DNA from: Sitta carolinensis
Lineage: Eukaryota > Chordata > Aves > Passeriformes > Sittidae
Length of the DNA stretch: 64,000 nucleotides
NCBI GenBank assembly: GCA_032173965.1
Contig: CM063283.1
Span: 109,997,108 to 110,061,107, forward strand
Reading direction: 5' to 3'
Position numbers and translations under genes: made by a program. The notes below the pieces were generated by a model. The model was not told the DNA's origin, searched no databases, and saw only the letters and a list, made by a program, of their open reading frames with translations. Shown one piece after another: positions 22,100-35,400 of the stretch (the first letter of the stretch is position 1; the number at the start of each line of letters is the position of its first letter).

Positions 22100-24929
22100 G
22101 ATAAAGAAATGCAATGGTGAGTGTGAACCTGTGTAGGAATAACCAGAGGAAATATCAAGTAGAACAGCAATATTGGACTAAGGCATGAAAAACAATCAGA
22201 GTTCACATGGCAAAATGTACTTGAAAACGTGGGTTATTATAAAAATTAGGGTTGATAAACCCCCCAAATTCTGTGAATAAATCCACAGTTTTTTGAAGCT
22301 TCATCCAGTTTTTTATCTTGCTCGCCATCCCCTATTCACTACTTCCTTTTCTCTCCCAGAAGGTGTTTTGGTGTTACCTCACAATTATCCTGGGGCTGGC
22401 TGAGGTGTTGCTGTGTTTGGTAGATGTGAGGCAGAACACACTTGTGTAGGATATTTATGCCAGAGGCACGTGAATAAGGGATGGTGAGCAGGAAAAAACC
22501 CTGGATGAAACTTTGGTCTAGAGACCACAGGTAGAATTCTATGATCTGTAGAGGTTGTGCCTCTCAGTTCCTCCTTCCATCGCCGCCCTCCATGGAGCAG
22601 AGGCTGTGCTGTGTCTGACAAGAGACCCTGGTGGCTCCTTCCTGCTGCTGCTCCTGCAGCACAGGGACAGAGGGAGGAGGCTCTGATGTCCCCAGCTTCG
22701 GAGAGGGGGGAAGGACACCGACCTGCCCTTCAGCTGGGTGCTGCAGAACTCGCCTACTCCTCAGATATCATAGCACCCTTCCCTGCAAGTGGGCTCCTGG
22801 GTGGGGATCCTGCATGGGACTGTGTCGGCATTGCCCAGGGGTTGCTGCTGTGCCATAGCTCCCAGGCAGTTCTGGAGCAGCTGGCTCCAGCCAGGCACTG
22901 TGGTGGGTGGGAAACTGCTGGCACCAGCAGGTCATCAGCCCTGTCTCATGTGGGAAGGGGGACACCAGGCATGTGTGAAAGAGGAGCTGGGAAGGAGGGC
23001 ATCAGCTCCCACACCTCCTAGAGCCTTTCTCTCCCTCTTCCTCTCCATCCTCCTCTTCCTCCATCAGGGGAATTTTTGTGGGAATCAGGGAGGTGCCATA
23101 GGAAGCAGCCAAGGGAGGGAGGATGGAGACCATGGTGGACCTTTGGCTTACAAAGACTTTTTGGTGTTTTTCTCCCGTGGCATTTGCCTGCCCTGCCCCA
23201 GCAGTTTTCCTCAGGTGTTGTTTCTCTCCCTGTTGACCTTGGTGACTGTGTCCTGGCAGGTCAGGGGCACAGCTGGCACCATCCCAGCCCATCAGTCAGC
23301 CTGCCTTGCTGCCAGGCTGGAGCCACCACGCCGGAGCCAGCTGTGGATCGCTCTTACGAAATCATCTGCTGACTCACCCTTGCCTTGCTTGCCTAAGTGA
23401 AATCATGCCTGCCTTTAAAAACCTCATTGCAGCATTACATGACACATTTATCCACTTCTTTCGCTGTCATGAACTGCTTCAGATAAGCAGCTGTGAGCTT
23501 TTTGGGAAAGATAATGTGGGTTTTTTTCTTTGCTCCAGGGCCTCTGAAATAGGCATTACTTCTCTTCTTGCTGATACAAATACAAGTACATTGAATCACT
23601 GAGGTTGTTCCTGGAGATGCTGGGAACTTGCTTTCTCCATCACAACATGGACTCAGACAGATCTCTCTGGTCCAGGTTTGGTTTAGGGACCAGCACTGTG
23701 AGGATTTTCAGTTGCTGTGCCAAGATTGGAGGCATTATTTACATGCACCCTATTTTGCAGTGCCAGTGTCATCCATTGAATCCATATCCATGGCCATTAG
23801 GTACCCAGAGCAAGAGCCTGAGGAGTGATGTATTTTAGAGATGGACAGACAGGTAAAAAATGAGTGGAGTTTTGCTTAGGTTGAGGCAAACCATGAAAGT
23901 TTTTCTTGGTTTGTTGGAGGGTTTTTTCCCTCTTTTTACTACATTTTGATCCATATGAGTTTTGGGTTTGCTTCTGATTTCATTACTTTTTGATTCAACA
24001 TTGAATTTGATTCTGATTCACCTGACACTTTAAAAAGTTTTTTGCTTTATAAAATAGTACATTCGTTTTTAATTGAGAAAAAACTGTTGAAATTTTTTAT
24101 GGCCATACCAGCCATACCTGTTGAAAATAAGTTGAAGGTTCTGATTTTTCCCAAATTTAACAAAAAGTTGCTTTTTCTGAGTAAAATATTTTGATCTGAC
24201 TTTAAGGAAAATGCTGCATAAGTTTTTTCTTTCGGAAGACCTTCTTGCCAATCATGAAAAATCTTACTTATTTAATTTTGTGATGATTATTATAACAGTA
24301 TTGAAATTATGCTTTGGTGTGTGATATACTACTGCACCTTGGTTTTTCAAACACAGCCATGCCATGGGGCAAGAAGACAGTTCAGGACTTGGTGTTGCAT
24401 CTCTCCTTGTGAGGTGCTGCATCTCTCATTTTCCTATTGCTTTCTTCTGTCATTTGAATTGCTTCATATGCTTGGTCCTGTGACATCTCTATAATGTTTT
24501 CTACAGCTTAAACAGATCCTCAAAAATACTAAAAGCTATGTAGAACTCATGTAAATGTACAATTCATCAGTTCAGAAAGGTACAAATACAGACATTTACA
24601 CAGGCTAGCATGTGAAAAGCATAATTTTTCTATCACTCTTGTTACACTGTTCATTTTCAGACCTCAAGTAGTTACATACCTCCCATTTCTTTCTGATGTG
24701 AATAAATTCCAGGTTTTTCTTCACATATAACACCCCCTAAAAATTAAAACAATCTTTGAGTTTTGTACTAGAATTTTTTTACTTTCTTAGCTGCAAGATG
24801 AAAACTAATGCTCCCCTCTGTCTTAGGTTGGAATACTGATTTGCAGAACTTCTTACTGGAGGACATGGTAGATATTTTTAAATCATGCTTGCTCTTTAAT
24901 GTGGAGGGCCATCTCTGGGAAAAGTTTGC

Positions 24930-25095
24930 AAGATCAGGCCCACGGTCATCATTTAGTCAAACTGCATAATTCTTAGGTCTTTTAATCTTTTCTCATAAAT
25001 CAATCCACCAATCCCCTTAGTTGTATTTGTTGCTCGTCTCTGAATTCCTTCCAATTTTGCAATTTACATTATAATTAGGGCTTAGTGAAACTGAT
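24930..25095 (-). mobile_element. Old, diverged CR1 LINE fragment
   Basis: TTCTTAGGTCTTTTAATCTT followed by TTCTCATAAATCAATCC, then CCCCTTAGTTGTATTTGTTG and CGTCTCTGAATTCCTTCCAA, follow the antisense order of an ancient CR1 3' region as commonly seen in bird and reptile genomes. Divergence is high, and there is no clear 3' terminal repeat. Confidence 0.45.
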
Positions 25096-27483
25096 GAGAA
25101 AGTGATTTTTGGGGCCAATTTTTATGCTGCTTGTAAATATTCAAAATCTGGCTTTCCACAGGCTCGTGAGGGCCCCCCTGTCTGCGTGACAATGGCAGGG
25201 ACCTGAGGAACTCCCACTCCTGGGGCAAGGACAGATGTTTTGCCAGATTTTCCCACTGTGGTTTGCCACTAATTAGTATTCATTCTCCCATTGATTTCCG
25301 TGGGACTGTAACTGCCTACAGCACAACTCACAGTGAACAAGGATGGGAGGATCTGCCCCAGCCTGCAGCCAGGATCAGTCAATCACTCCCTGGTTTGACT
25401 CAAGGTGGGCAGTGGGGCGCAAGCAGGGCACAGGCTGGGACTGGGGCAGCAAAAGGCATCAGGCAGAGATGCTTTCTGAAGGAATGCCCGTGCTGGAGGG
25501 TGGCAGTGCTGGGCAAAGCACATCTCCTGGGTGGTTTTGGCTGCCATGCCATGCTCTGCAGGCAGCTGGGACAAATGGTGAAGGTAGAGCTTGCACCCTG
25601 TGACTGCTGTCCCTCCTGGCATGATGTGCCATGGCTCCTCTCACTCTGCAACCACTGTCTGGAAGAGTGTCTGGGCAAATCCAGAGGCACTGAAGGTGGT
25701 TTGCTAATGAGAGACCTGAAGAAGATGTACAACTGGCAGAAGAGCAGCCACTGCCATCACAGCCACCTCCCCTGCTGTCTGTGGGACATCTGCCCACGGC
25801 CAGAGCTTGCCCCAGCACTGGGCAGACCCTTCGTGCTGGGGAGAGAACGTGGCCACCACAAAGACCTGATGGATTTAGCCTTTCTCATCCAGCACAGCCC
25901 ACTGGGGTGTGGAGAGGTGGCTCAGGGTAAGACCATCTGTGAGCCTTTGTGGAAGAAGCCTATGCTGAGAGTCCTTGCTGTCCCTCTCAGATCAGCTGCC
26001 ATTTACACCTCTCATGGACCCAGAATTGCTTTCTCATGCTCCTTTTCAACCTAAAGGTCTTGTCTGCTTATGTGATAGCTGCAGTGGATTGGAAATCTGT
26101 CACACTGGCAACAGGCTGAAGACTCCTGTGAGAGTCTTAGCTCAAATGTAAGCTAGAGAAAAAACATTAGAAAATAAATATCTGCACCTCTGCCTGCCTG
26201 TTTTCTGTTCTTGGCCACACCATACTGTCCTCCTGGTTCTACCTCCTTTGAGTGCACAAATGAGAAGCCACCAGGGCAAGTTTTGAGTCTCACAGAGGTC
26301 AATCAGAACCTTTAAATGGAGGATATTCAGACCAGACCCTCAGAACTAATTTTTCCTGTATGCACCTTTGTAACCTCTTCCACCAAAATAATTTCCTATT
26401 CTCTACATGAGGTGCAGAAAATCCTCCCTCAACAGGGTAGGCATATGGAAAAAAAAGTCAAAATTTCAGGGTTTGAAGTCCTTCAACAATTTTGTTTGAC
26501 TTTTAGTAGAAAGGCTTGAGTTTTCAAAGCTGCTTGCCAGTGCTCTGATGAATTTAAACAGGTGGTTTAGGATGAAGAAAGTGTGAGCTGGCAAATCACT
26601 CACTTCTGTTATTTTTTCCCAAGGACTAGAATTAGTACTGGTACTTTCTGGACTGAACCAAGGTGCCATGTAAACAGCTGCAAAATTACTGGAAGCAACT
26701 TTAGAAATTGCTCATATGCGCCAATTTGCTGTAGCTGTGTCTTTCTCCTGAGGGACTATATTAATCTCAGGAAACTCTTTCTTCATACAACAGACAGGGT
26801 TGCAGGTGCTGTGATGGGAAAGGAGAATCTCAAAAATGAGGAATTAAGGTAAAGAAGGCAGATATGAGTCTGCAGAAAAGCTGGGACCACAGCCCCATGA
26901 CATGTGAAGTGTTCCTGAGGCTGATATTGAAAACTCAGTGTAAATCATCGTGGTGTTCCTGTAACAGAAGAAGAGGATAATGCCAGATATCCCCATTTCA
27001 ATACCAGACACATCTTTCCTGGTGCCATGAATTAGTAACATTTAGAAAGAACCACGATTTTTTATTCTGCCACTTTCAGGGTCAGGAAGAGACTGAGCTC
27101 AAGATGCCTGAGATGCACCTTGACATTCAAGAAGAGCAGATCTGTTGGTCAGAGCTAGGTCTTTCACAGGATATTATGGCTGAATACAGCTGAGTCTTAT
27201 AACTCCTCTGGCTCCACCTCCCCAGGCAGAACTGTCTTGCTCAAATCAGCCAATCCATAGATCAGCTTAACTATAATATCAAGCCAAACTGGGAGATCTG
27301 AGCAGCTCAAACCATGATGTGACAATTTTTTTATCAGATGAACAGTCTACTGCAAATGGTGTGCCACATCAGCACCCCCAGCTGGAAGCCATACTGGCAA
27401 TATGCAATATCTGAACACACCAAATACTGAAGCCCTTGAAATTAAGAAATGCTCTTGAGAAACTCCTGGCTGGCAGCCCAAAC
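25096..27483. other. Intergenic DNA with a GC-rich open patch
   Basis: The segment 25263-26054 (plus) is open for 263 codons. Its translation is rich in Cys, His, Trp and Pro, has no domain I recognise, and is paralleled by open frames on the other strand, which suggests GC-rich non-coding DNA. The phrase CCCATTGATTTCCGTGGGAC near 25287 resembles sequence common in old LINE debris. The rest is featureless. Confidence 0.5.
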
Positions 27484-28432
27484 CACAGAGTCCCAGAATG
27501 GTTGAGGTTGGAGGGGACATGGAGGTCATTTGGTCCAACCCCTCTGCTCAAGCAGGATCACTCAGAACCAGGTGTTTCAGGACCATGCCCAGGCAACTTT
27601 TGAATATCACCAAGGATGGAGACTCCACAACATCCCTGGACAACCTGTGCCAGTGCTCTGTCACCCCCACAGTGAAAAAGTGTTTCCTGGTGCTGAGGCA
27701 GAACCTCCTGTTTCAGTCTGTGCCACTGCCTCTGGTCCTGTCACTGGACATCACTGATGAGAGCCTGGCCCTGTCCTCTTTTCACCCTCCCTTTGGGTAT
27801 TTATATACATTGACGAGATCCCCTCTGAGCCTTCTTATCTCCAGGCTGAACAGTCCCATCTCTCTCAGTCTTTTCCCACAGAAGAAATGCTCCAGTTCCT
27901 CAAACACCCTTGACATGGCTTTTTGCTGAAGTCTCTCCGGTATGCCCAGTTCTGAGGAGAGTGGGAGGATCACTTCCTTACACCTGCTGGCAGTGCTTTT
28001 TCCAGCCCAGGATACCTTTAGCTGCCTTTGCTGAAGGGCAGGTTGCTGCCTTATCTTCAACTCAGTGTTCACTGAGCCCCCTGGGCCTTCTCAGTAAAGC
28101 TGCCCCACCTACACTTCATGCCACTGATCACCATCCTTCAGGACAGACTGAAGATTGTAGTGCACCTGACTGCTCATCCAGTCCACCCTTAATCAACTTG
28201 GCAATAAGGATCTTCTATGGGAGAGTGTCAAAAGCCTACCTGAAGTCTAGGCAATGTCCACTGCTCCCCCTTCACCTACCAGGGCAGTAATTTCATCACA
28301 GAACTTCAACCGTGCCATCCCCTTGGTGACTTTCTTGTCGTTCTTATGCCTGGAAATGGTGTGTGGTATTAGCTGCCTCACTGAGGCTGGAGGTGAGGCT
28401 GATTGACTGGAGTTCCCTGGGTCCTCCTTGTA
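27484..28432 (-). mobile_element. CR1 LINE 3' portion with reverse-transcriptase remnants
   Basis: Read on the minus strand, this is a 5'-truncated CR1. It starts with GGACCCAGGGAACTCCAGTC, passes a degraded reverse-transcriptase segment (GGCTTTTGACACTCTCCCAT corresponds to the AFDTVSH region), and continues through GGACTGTTCAGCCTGGAGAT. It ends in the CR1 3' UTR (GGTTGGACCAAATGACCTCC, CAACCTCAACCATTCTGGGA, CTCTGTG). Stop codons occur in the former frame. The central part of the reverse transcriptase, where the active-site YADD block should lie, seems to be deleted. The element is dead, and its plus-strand open frames are artefacts. Confidence 0.92.
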
Positions 28433-29445
28433 CAGAAAAATAGTTGCTCAGATTTGTAAATAATCACCATTTTTTAGGCCTGAAAATACCAGTGTTTCTA
28501 ACTGTGTTCACTGAGAACAGGAATTAGACTAAATCGAGTCAATCAAACTTGTCTTGTGGGGTGTCTCCAGAATGTCCCCAGAGCAAAAGGCTCCTAAACA
28601 GGTACATTCAACTTCTTGCTACCTGGTGTAGCTTTGCAGTCCAAACACAGAGCATGGGGAGTGGGCTGCAGACAGAGAGCAGTGAATTGAAGTGGTTTCC
28701 AAGAGGCAATGTGAAGGAGTTGGTGGAAAAATTGCAGTGGGAAGTCAGGGACAGAGAGAAAGTGCTGAAAACAACAGCACTGACACTGAGCAAACATGAT
28801 CTCTGTATTTTTTTCTCCCTGTGTGGTACAGAGACATTAATGCTGAAAGAGTTGTCTCAAGCCCAGCTTTTCAAATGGTGAGCTTGACTAGCTGGTCCCA
28901 AAAGATCAAAAACTTCTTACAAACTTCTGCATTCAAATATAAAAATTGGGAACTAAGCTTGTTCTCTCAACCCTTTCCCCCCCACTGAATTATTCCTAGG
29001 TACTTCACCACTTCTCACATTTTTCTTCTTTCTTTCTCGTGGCAGATTGGTCTCTTCTACCCTTCAGATAGAGCATTTATCACAGATATGCTTACCATGT
29101 GTTGTGGAGTCTTTCCACCAAGATGTCCTTTTCACAAACATCATCATAGGTTAGGAAAAAAAGTAATCTGGAAGGAATTTTTGTAAGTTTTTATACACCA
29201 CTCTTCAGAGGTAGGTTCTTTTCTCCATTGCTGCTTAACTCTTACAAAGTCTGATCACCCATGTGTCCAGATGTGCTGGCTCTGGCACTGAGCAGTCCCT
29301 TCCCTGTCAGAGGATGGGACTGCTTCTCCTGCCCCAGGTCATAGTGAATTTAGACAATTGTGGAGTTCAGAGCAGGTCAGGGGATCAGCATCTACTGCTG
29401 CTGCTGCTGGAGAAGCCAGTGTTATTGAAATGGCAGAGGAGGACT

Positions 29446-29448
<3 letters not shown>

Positions 29449-29490
<42 letters not shown>
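29449..29490. repeat. (TC)n microsatellite
   Basis: About 21 TC units with one extra T near 29480. Confidence 0.95.
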
Positions 29491-29765
29491 ATGCTGCCTT
29501 GTTTACTTCTAGTTCCAGCTCTGCTATGTGGCTAATCAAGCGAGGGAGTTGCAGAGAGATCATCTGCACAAACAGAGCCCAATATTTGATTTGGATGATG
29601 ACAATGAAGATGCCTCATCTTGCTTTAGTGGCCAAGTGGCCAACCCCTACTGCCCAGCCTTCTGTGCAGCACGGACCAGCCACGGTGTGCTGGTGTGCTC
29701 AAAGCCACGGCAGAGCCCTGGCCCTGGCAGCTGCCTTTGAGGAGAGCTCCAGTGGGGAGAGCATG

Positions 29766-29788
29766 AGTGTGTGTGTGTGTGTGTGTGT
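29766..29788. repeat. (TG)n microsatellite
   Basis: Eleven GT/TG units, about 280 bp after the TC tract. Confidence 0.95.
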
Positions 29789-32369
29789 TTGCCTGCAGGC
29801 AATGAGGGAATGAGCCTGGAAGGAGCTCCTGCAGCGAACGGGGGAGTTTCTCTTTCTGGCAAAAAGTTTGGATTCTTCGCCAAAGCTTGTCACCACCTCC
29901 CAAAGCACCAGCCTGCTCTCTCTCCCATGCTGGTGTTTGGCTCCTGCCTTCTTTCCTCAGCTGCTGAGAAGTTCCCCCTGGTTTTGGCAAAGGAGAGGAA
30001 GCCCTGGCCTAGCCTTTGGCACCCTCCTGAGATGGAAGGGAAGCTGCTCAGGTGCCCAGGGTGCTTTGGATCTCTCAACCCTGCTGTCACACACTGTGCC
30101 AAGGGATCCTCAGTTCCCTTGGGAATGTGAACATCTCCTTGGGTGTTTAAATCCCTTTCCTTCTGGCCAGGGCTGGTGTCTGCTCAGCTGCTCTCAGCAG
30201 CCCAAGACGTGCAGGAGCTGCTCAGGGGCAGAACTTGAGGGTGATGGATGAGCCCAGGGCAGTGCAGGCTCAGAGTGCTGCTCAGCCCTTGGAGGCAGGG
30301 TCTCAGGGGATGAGGGAGCCAGTTCGAGCTCTGCAAACAGGAGGGAACAACTTTCAATGTTTAAAATGTACTTAAACTTACAAGCGTGTATTCTGACTTG
30401 TCCTGAGAATTGGATGGAGTTCTGGGTGAGGTTTTTTATTCTTTAAAGTAGGAGCTACTGTGAGGTAGGGTATAAGTGTGTATACTTTCTTTCTTTAGAA
30501 AGGAGCATACATGGCCTTAGAGAATGAATATAATTTTTATTAGTAAATTAAGTATTCTTCCCTTTGAAATATGTTTTCCTAACCTCTATCCCCCGTCACT
30601 TTAAAACATTGATTTTAGCTATTTCAAAACTTATGTATGCATAGATATGGACATTTTCTCTCTCCTTTTCTCCTTTTGTCATTTGGTAATACCAGAGTTA
30701 CTCTGAGTGAAAATCCTCAGGGAGGTATTCCAGGAGAAATGAAGGCGTTTCAATTAAACCAAAAAGTGAATGTGAATTATATTTTGAGCTGTCTAAAGTT
30801 GTACAGTAGAAACAATGATTTCCCTCTCTGCATGTATCTTAGTAAAACTGATCTGTGGTCTTCACACAGGGATGTGATATCAGAAATTTGAAGTTACATA
30901 TTGTTAGGTTGGGGTTTTTTTTCCCTTTTGTTTTGTGGAGAAGAAGTATTCCTCATGGAAAATTTTCAGAGGACTGATCAATACACAGAATGAATTGTCT
31001 GTTGTTAGTTCCAAACTGCAAACCTGGAGACAGTCCATTTTTGTACTCCTGGGTGCTCTAACAAAGCATCATGGCTGAATCATAATAAACATTTGATTTT
31101 CCTATCAAAAACATATGTACCCACGCAAACAAACATATTTCACTCCACTTTCAGTGTCTTCAACAGCATAAAATTTAAGTACCTGAGGCAATTTATAAAG
31201 CAGATATAATGCAAAATCCATAGCTAGATCACTAGAATTCAAATACCTAAGCCTCTAAGAAACAGAGAAAAAGCCAAGCAACATGCAGTAGCATAAATGC
31301 TCCATTCCTTATATTCAGAAAGAATTCATAAAAAATCCCCTGCCATCTGCCATATCCCCACCTATAAGGCATGCTTGCATATTCTTTTGATGTGCAGATC
31401 ATTACTCGGGATTAAATTTTCATATATGCATGCCAGTCTCTTCTTCCCATTCTGCTTCCATGCTCCTGCTTAGGTACCAGGTGTGCCCAGTTGGTGGATG
31501 CCTGCTTTTTTTGTGATGCTCAATCTCATGGGGACGGCTGTGGAAGGACTGACAGAGCACTGTCTCCATTCACACCCACTCAAGGCTGGTGGAGATTATC
31601 ACTTGCCCCAAAAAACTTGGCTGGAGCTGATCTGCCTGTCCAGAGCAAGAGGGAGTGAGGAATCCTGGCGGGTTCCTGCTGCTCCCTTAGCAAAGGCTTG
31701 CTTCAGTTACTGTCCTACCCTCTTTCTCTGTAAAAAATATGCATATAAATAAGTGCACTAACTAGCTATTAGTTGGTGTTGAATCATACTGAATCATTTA
31801 CCCAAGAAGTACAAGAAAAATTGCTTCTATTATGATGAAAACCTCAATTATTTAGATCAGTCTCAATTAAACCATCCTGCTGTCCAGGACTGCGTATTTC
31901 TCTGCTGTAAACACCACTCATATTCTGTTTTGCCATGGGAACCTCTTCATTTTGATCTTTTTAAAAAAGTAATAACTCCCCAGATTGTAGGTACTGAAAA
32001 GGGAGGACTGCAATCCATAAGGATACAAAAACTTGCTACTCGTTTCTAACTCTTACCTAGGAGGAAGATTTTCGCTTAAATGCGTCTGAAATTTGACATT
32101 TCAAAGCAGAGTCTTTTGTAAACTGGAGGGAACTGAAGCTGTTAGACTTGCAATCTGGAAGCTGCTAAATCTACAGGGGAGGTACTTCTCTGGTTTGCAT
32201 TCCCAGATTTACAGATATAGAGAGTTCTTCAGAAAGAGAACTGGATTGAACCACTGAGAGTGATGGTAGCAGCACCTAGAGATCAGTAATTGAAAGTCCT
32301 TAGAGTTGCAGTTTAAGCAGATGAAGAGAGGAGAAAGGCTGATGTAAAGAGAGGAAGCTTTTGTCCACA

Positions 32370-32465
32370 AGATGACACCAGACCTTGGTGGCAGAGCCAG
32401 GTTTTAATCCCAGGTTTTGTGATTCCTAGCCCAGTGTCCAATGATGTGTCCTGCTGCCCCCAACA
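32370..32465 (-). mobile_element. Old MIR-like SINE remnant
   Basis: GGTGGCAGAGCCAGGTTTTAATCCCAGG followed by GATTCCTAGCCCAGTGTCCAATG matches the reverse-oriented MIR segment of the form AGTGGCAGAGCCAGGATTCGAACCCAGG...CTCC...CCAGTGCTC. Only the central part is recognisable. Confidence 0.5.
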
Positions 32466-35400
32466 CTTGTGGAATATGTTTCTTTCTGCATCTGCATCTC
32501 TTGCTCTGCCTATATAAATACATCTATGTTTAACATACAGACAGAGTTCTCTGTATAGATGGATAATTCTCTATTCATTTACTAATTTATCATACATACC
32601 ACATTCCAAACAATGTAAATATTTAAAATACTTCATTTGAAATGCTATCTGTTTATTTTTCTCTTTCAGAACTATCCAGAATGTCACACACTTTCCCTTC
32701 CTGTTTTGGAAAGAAATCCTTTCTTGCCAGCAGAGAAAGAGGCAGCGATATTGAAATTTCCACAAAGAGAGTTTGTCCCCTGAGTGTTCTTGCAGGCATT
32801 TGTGCTGAAGAGATGTTAACATAAGCAGCATTTTACATGAAATATATTCCCATTGCTGCTTGATGCTGCAGCTCCCCATGTTTGCCAGCCCTCTAAGGAG
32901 CACAACAGCACAAATAAGAAAGCCAAGACTTAATATTTAATTTTTCTTTTTCCAAGCAAAAGAAATAACCCTCCAAGCTTTCTCTTTTACATGCATAAAG
33001 ATTTGCTTTGGGATCACTTTAAACAAGTTTTTTAGTCCTATGTGGCCAGAGCAATCTTTGTTTGTGGTGAGGTGGCAGGTGGATGCTGACCCCCACCTCT
33101 GTGCTATCCTAAGTACGAACACACTCAAATACTTCACTGCAGGGTGAGCCATCATCCCTAAAGGAGCAGGAGGCTTTTTCATTGTGCCTGGCAGGCAGAA
33201 GCTCCCCTTCCAGGGACAGAACGTCTGAGGCTGGAACATAATCCTTCACTGACAGCAGAGTGCTACCCAGGTGACCCCAGGTGTTATGTAAATGCTGATT
33301 TTTATTGCTGTGGGCACTGGAAGAGATTAACCACACCAGCTGGCAAGGGATTTGAAATGGAGCCTCCTTCCCCACCTCTGATCTGAGATCAAAAGCTCCA
33401 GCCCTGCCTGCCACACCCGGCTCCTGCAGGAGGGTGATGCCAGGGGCACCCAGATGGCAGAGCCAGCACGGGGACCCGGCTCTTGCAGGGCACTGCCAGC
33501 TCCTGCTGACACCTGCTGTGGGTTGAGGAGGAACAGGAGAAGGAGGAGGAGTAGGAGGAGGTGGGAAAGGGAGAGAAGAAGGACAGAAAACACCATACCA
33601 GGACATGTTTTGCACAGATGTTAAAACCCAGGAGCATCTTCACTAATTGCGGCAAACTTGGCAGAAATTAAGCCTAATAGGCCTCCTTCGTGTGATTGTG
33701 TGACTAAACAGCAGATGCCCTAAAGACTCAAACTGACAAAGCTGTGGAAATCTTCAATAAAGTGTCTTTGATCCTTCAGAAAGGGAGAGGATGTCACAGG
33801 GCAGCCTCCCCAGAAGACATCCCCTGGGGACCAGAAGGATGGGGTGGGGATGGAGGTGTTGGGGCTGTGTGTTATAAAAACCCAGCACCAAAACCAAATT
33901 TTATGACAAAGATGCTCTTGAGAGCGCATTTTCATGAAGTCATAATTTTTTCTGGAGAAGTGGCAAAGCTCCAAATACTTCCTTCCTATTTTGCTCTCCC
34001 AGCACAGCACTTCTGTCCACTGTCATGAAAAGAACCGGATACTTTGCAAACGGCCTTGGTGCGTCATGGGATTTATCCAAGAGTGTTGTAAACCACATGG
34101 CCCTTCTCTCTCCAGCCTTATCTTTGAAATGTCTCAAGAGACATCTTATTTTTATGACTGCTCAAGGACTGTAAGCCCGAGGAGCTGCTTTTGGGAATGC
34201 ATATGATCCCTGTCACATCAAATGACTGCATCGTAATGTCAGCGCGGTCTGTGCAACATAAAGTAGCTGCTGAGTCCCAGCTCTCCATCTGCAGTTCCCC
34301 AAAATCCATGATTTTGGGTCTGAAATTCCTATTTCAGTATTTTCAATAATCTGAGACTGCTTATTAAAAGGTCTAATGTATGATATTTTACTTCCATATG
34401 TTCTGTGGTCAGGAAAACATAAAGAAGTTGCTCTTGAGAAATTTTTATCTGCATTTGTGGTTATTGTGCATGATTGCCTGAGGGAACAGTGTGGTACTGT
34501 GCCAATGATTCTTCTTGTTCCAAAGCACAGTAAAACTTTACAATTTTAAATCACTGGCACAATACCTTTTTAGGTTATGTCAGAAATACCAGCTATCAGT
34601 TTCAATAAAGTTGCAGCATTTTGTTTTGATCTTTAAATTTATTGCTAGCATGAGAATAGTAATCTAAAATATACCTGCAGGTCAGAATGAAGAAATTAAC
34701 CTTGTTGGAATGAAACTTTAAGGGTTTTATGCTCTGTTTTAACATGCTACAAAATAGGGATTTGAGGTTTTTAAAGGCACAATTTTCTGATGGACAAATT
34801 CCATGGGAAGAGGTGTGACTAACATTAATTATGAGGATAAATCTGGGAATCTGAGGATGTTCATAATAAGAAAATAAGGAAAAGTTGCCGCTCATTTGAG
34901 TGTACATTTGAGGGCTTGTGATAGCAATTCTGTCTTCCAGAAGATAAAAGCAGAGGGTGTTTCTCCAGACTGGCTTTGTGAAGCTGACATCTGATTCAGC
35001 TTCCTTGACCCCTCAATGGACTTGAATCTGGTGAAACACATCACTAAACATCAGAGGAGGAAATAAATACTATTAGTAAAGACATATTCCTCTTTGGTTC
35101 ACTGTGAGGCTTTTGAATTTGTCCTGGCTCTCCTTGATGGAGAATTAGCTGACAAAAATGATACTGCAATGTCAGGAGATAACTAGTTGATCTCATCCTC
35201 CAAACTGCCTCACCTATTTCTCACTGTGAGCTTGGTTACTCATTTCAGACATCCATTTATTTCTGCTTCCCAGACCTATATTTTGCTGCCATATGTCCCT
35301 GGAAACCTTGACGTCAGAGATGACTACTCTTGTACCTGAGTCCAAATGTTAGAGGTTCATCAAACGTGTCTCTAATGGCTGCTTTTTTCGTGCTGCTACC

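Larger units (their letters stand above)
14334..24929. other. Intergenic DNA, no gene recognised
   Basis: AT-rich desert with simple repeats only: an A/C tract at 16318-16342, a T run near 18174-18188, and an A run at 22081-22099. GC-richer patches at 16.4-17.0 kb and 22.5-23.4 kb carry overlapping open frames of up to 203 codons on both strands, with no family signature. The block near 20.0-20.25 kb is AT-rich and compact with several TAAT/ATTA cores, and looks like a possible conserved non-coding element. Nothing else can be supported. Confidence 0.55.
28433..32369. other. Intergenic DNA with GC-rich block and microsatellites
   Basis: The block 29.25-30.35 kb is GC-richer, with overlapping open frames of up to 151 codons on both strands; it flanks TC and TG microsatellites. 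After the TC tract comes an acceptor-like TTTACTTCTAG and an acidic open frame (DLDDDNEDASS, about 29528-29740), but no donor-supported exon or family match is evident. The remainder is AT-rich and featureless. Confidence 0.55.

Noticed and set aside
27498..28290. Plus-strand open frames of 126-143 codons
   Set aside because: They lie on the antisense strand of a CR1 LINE.
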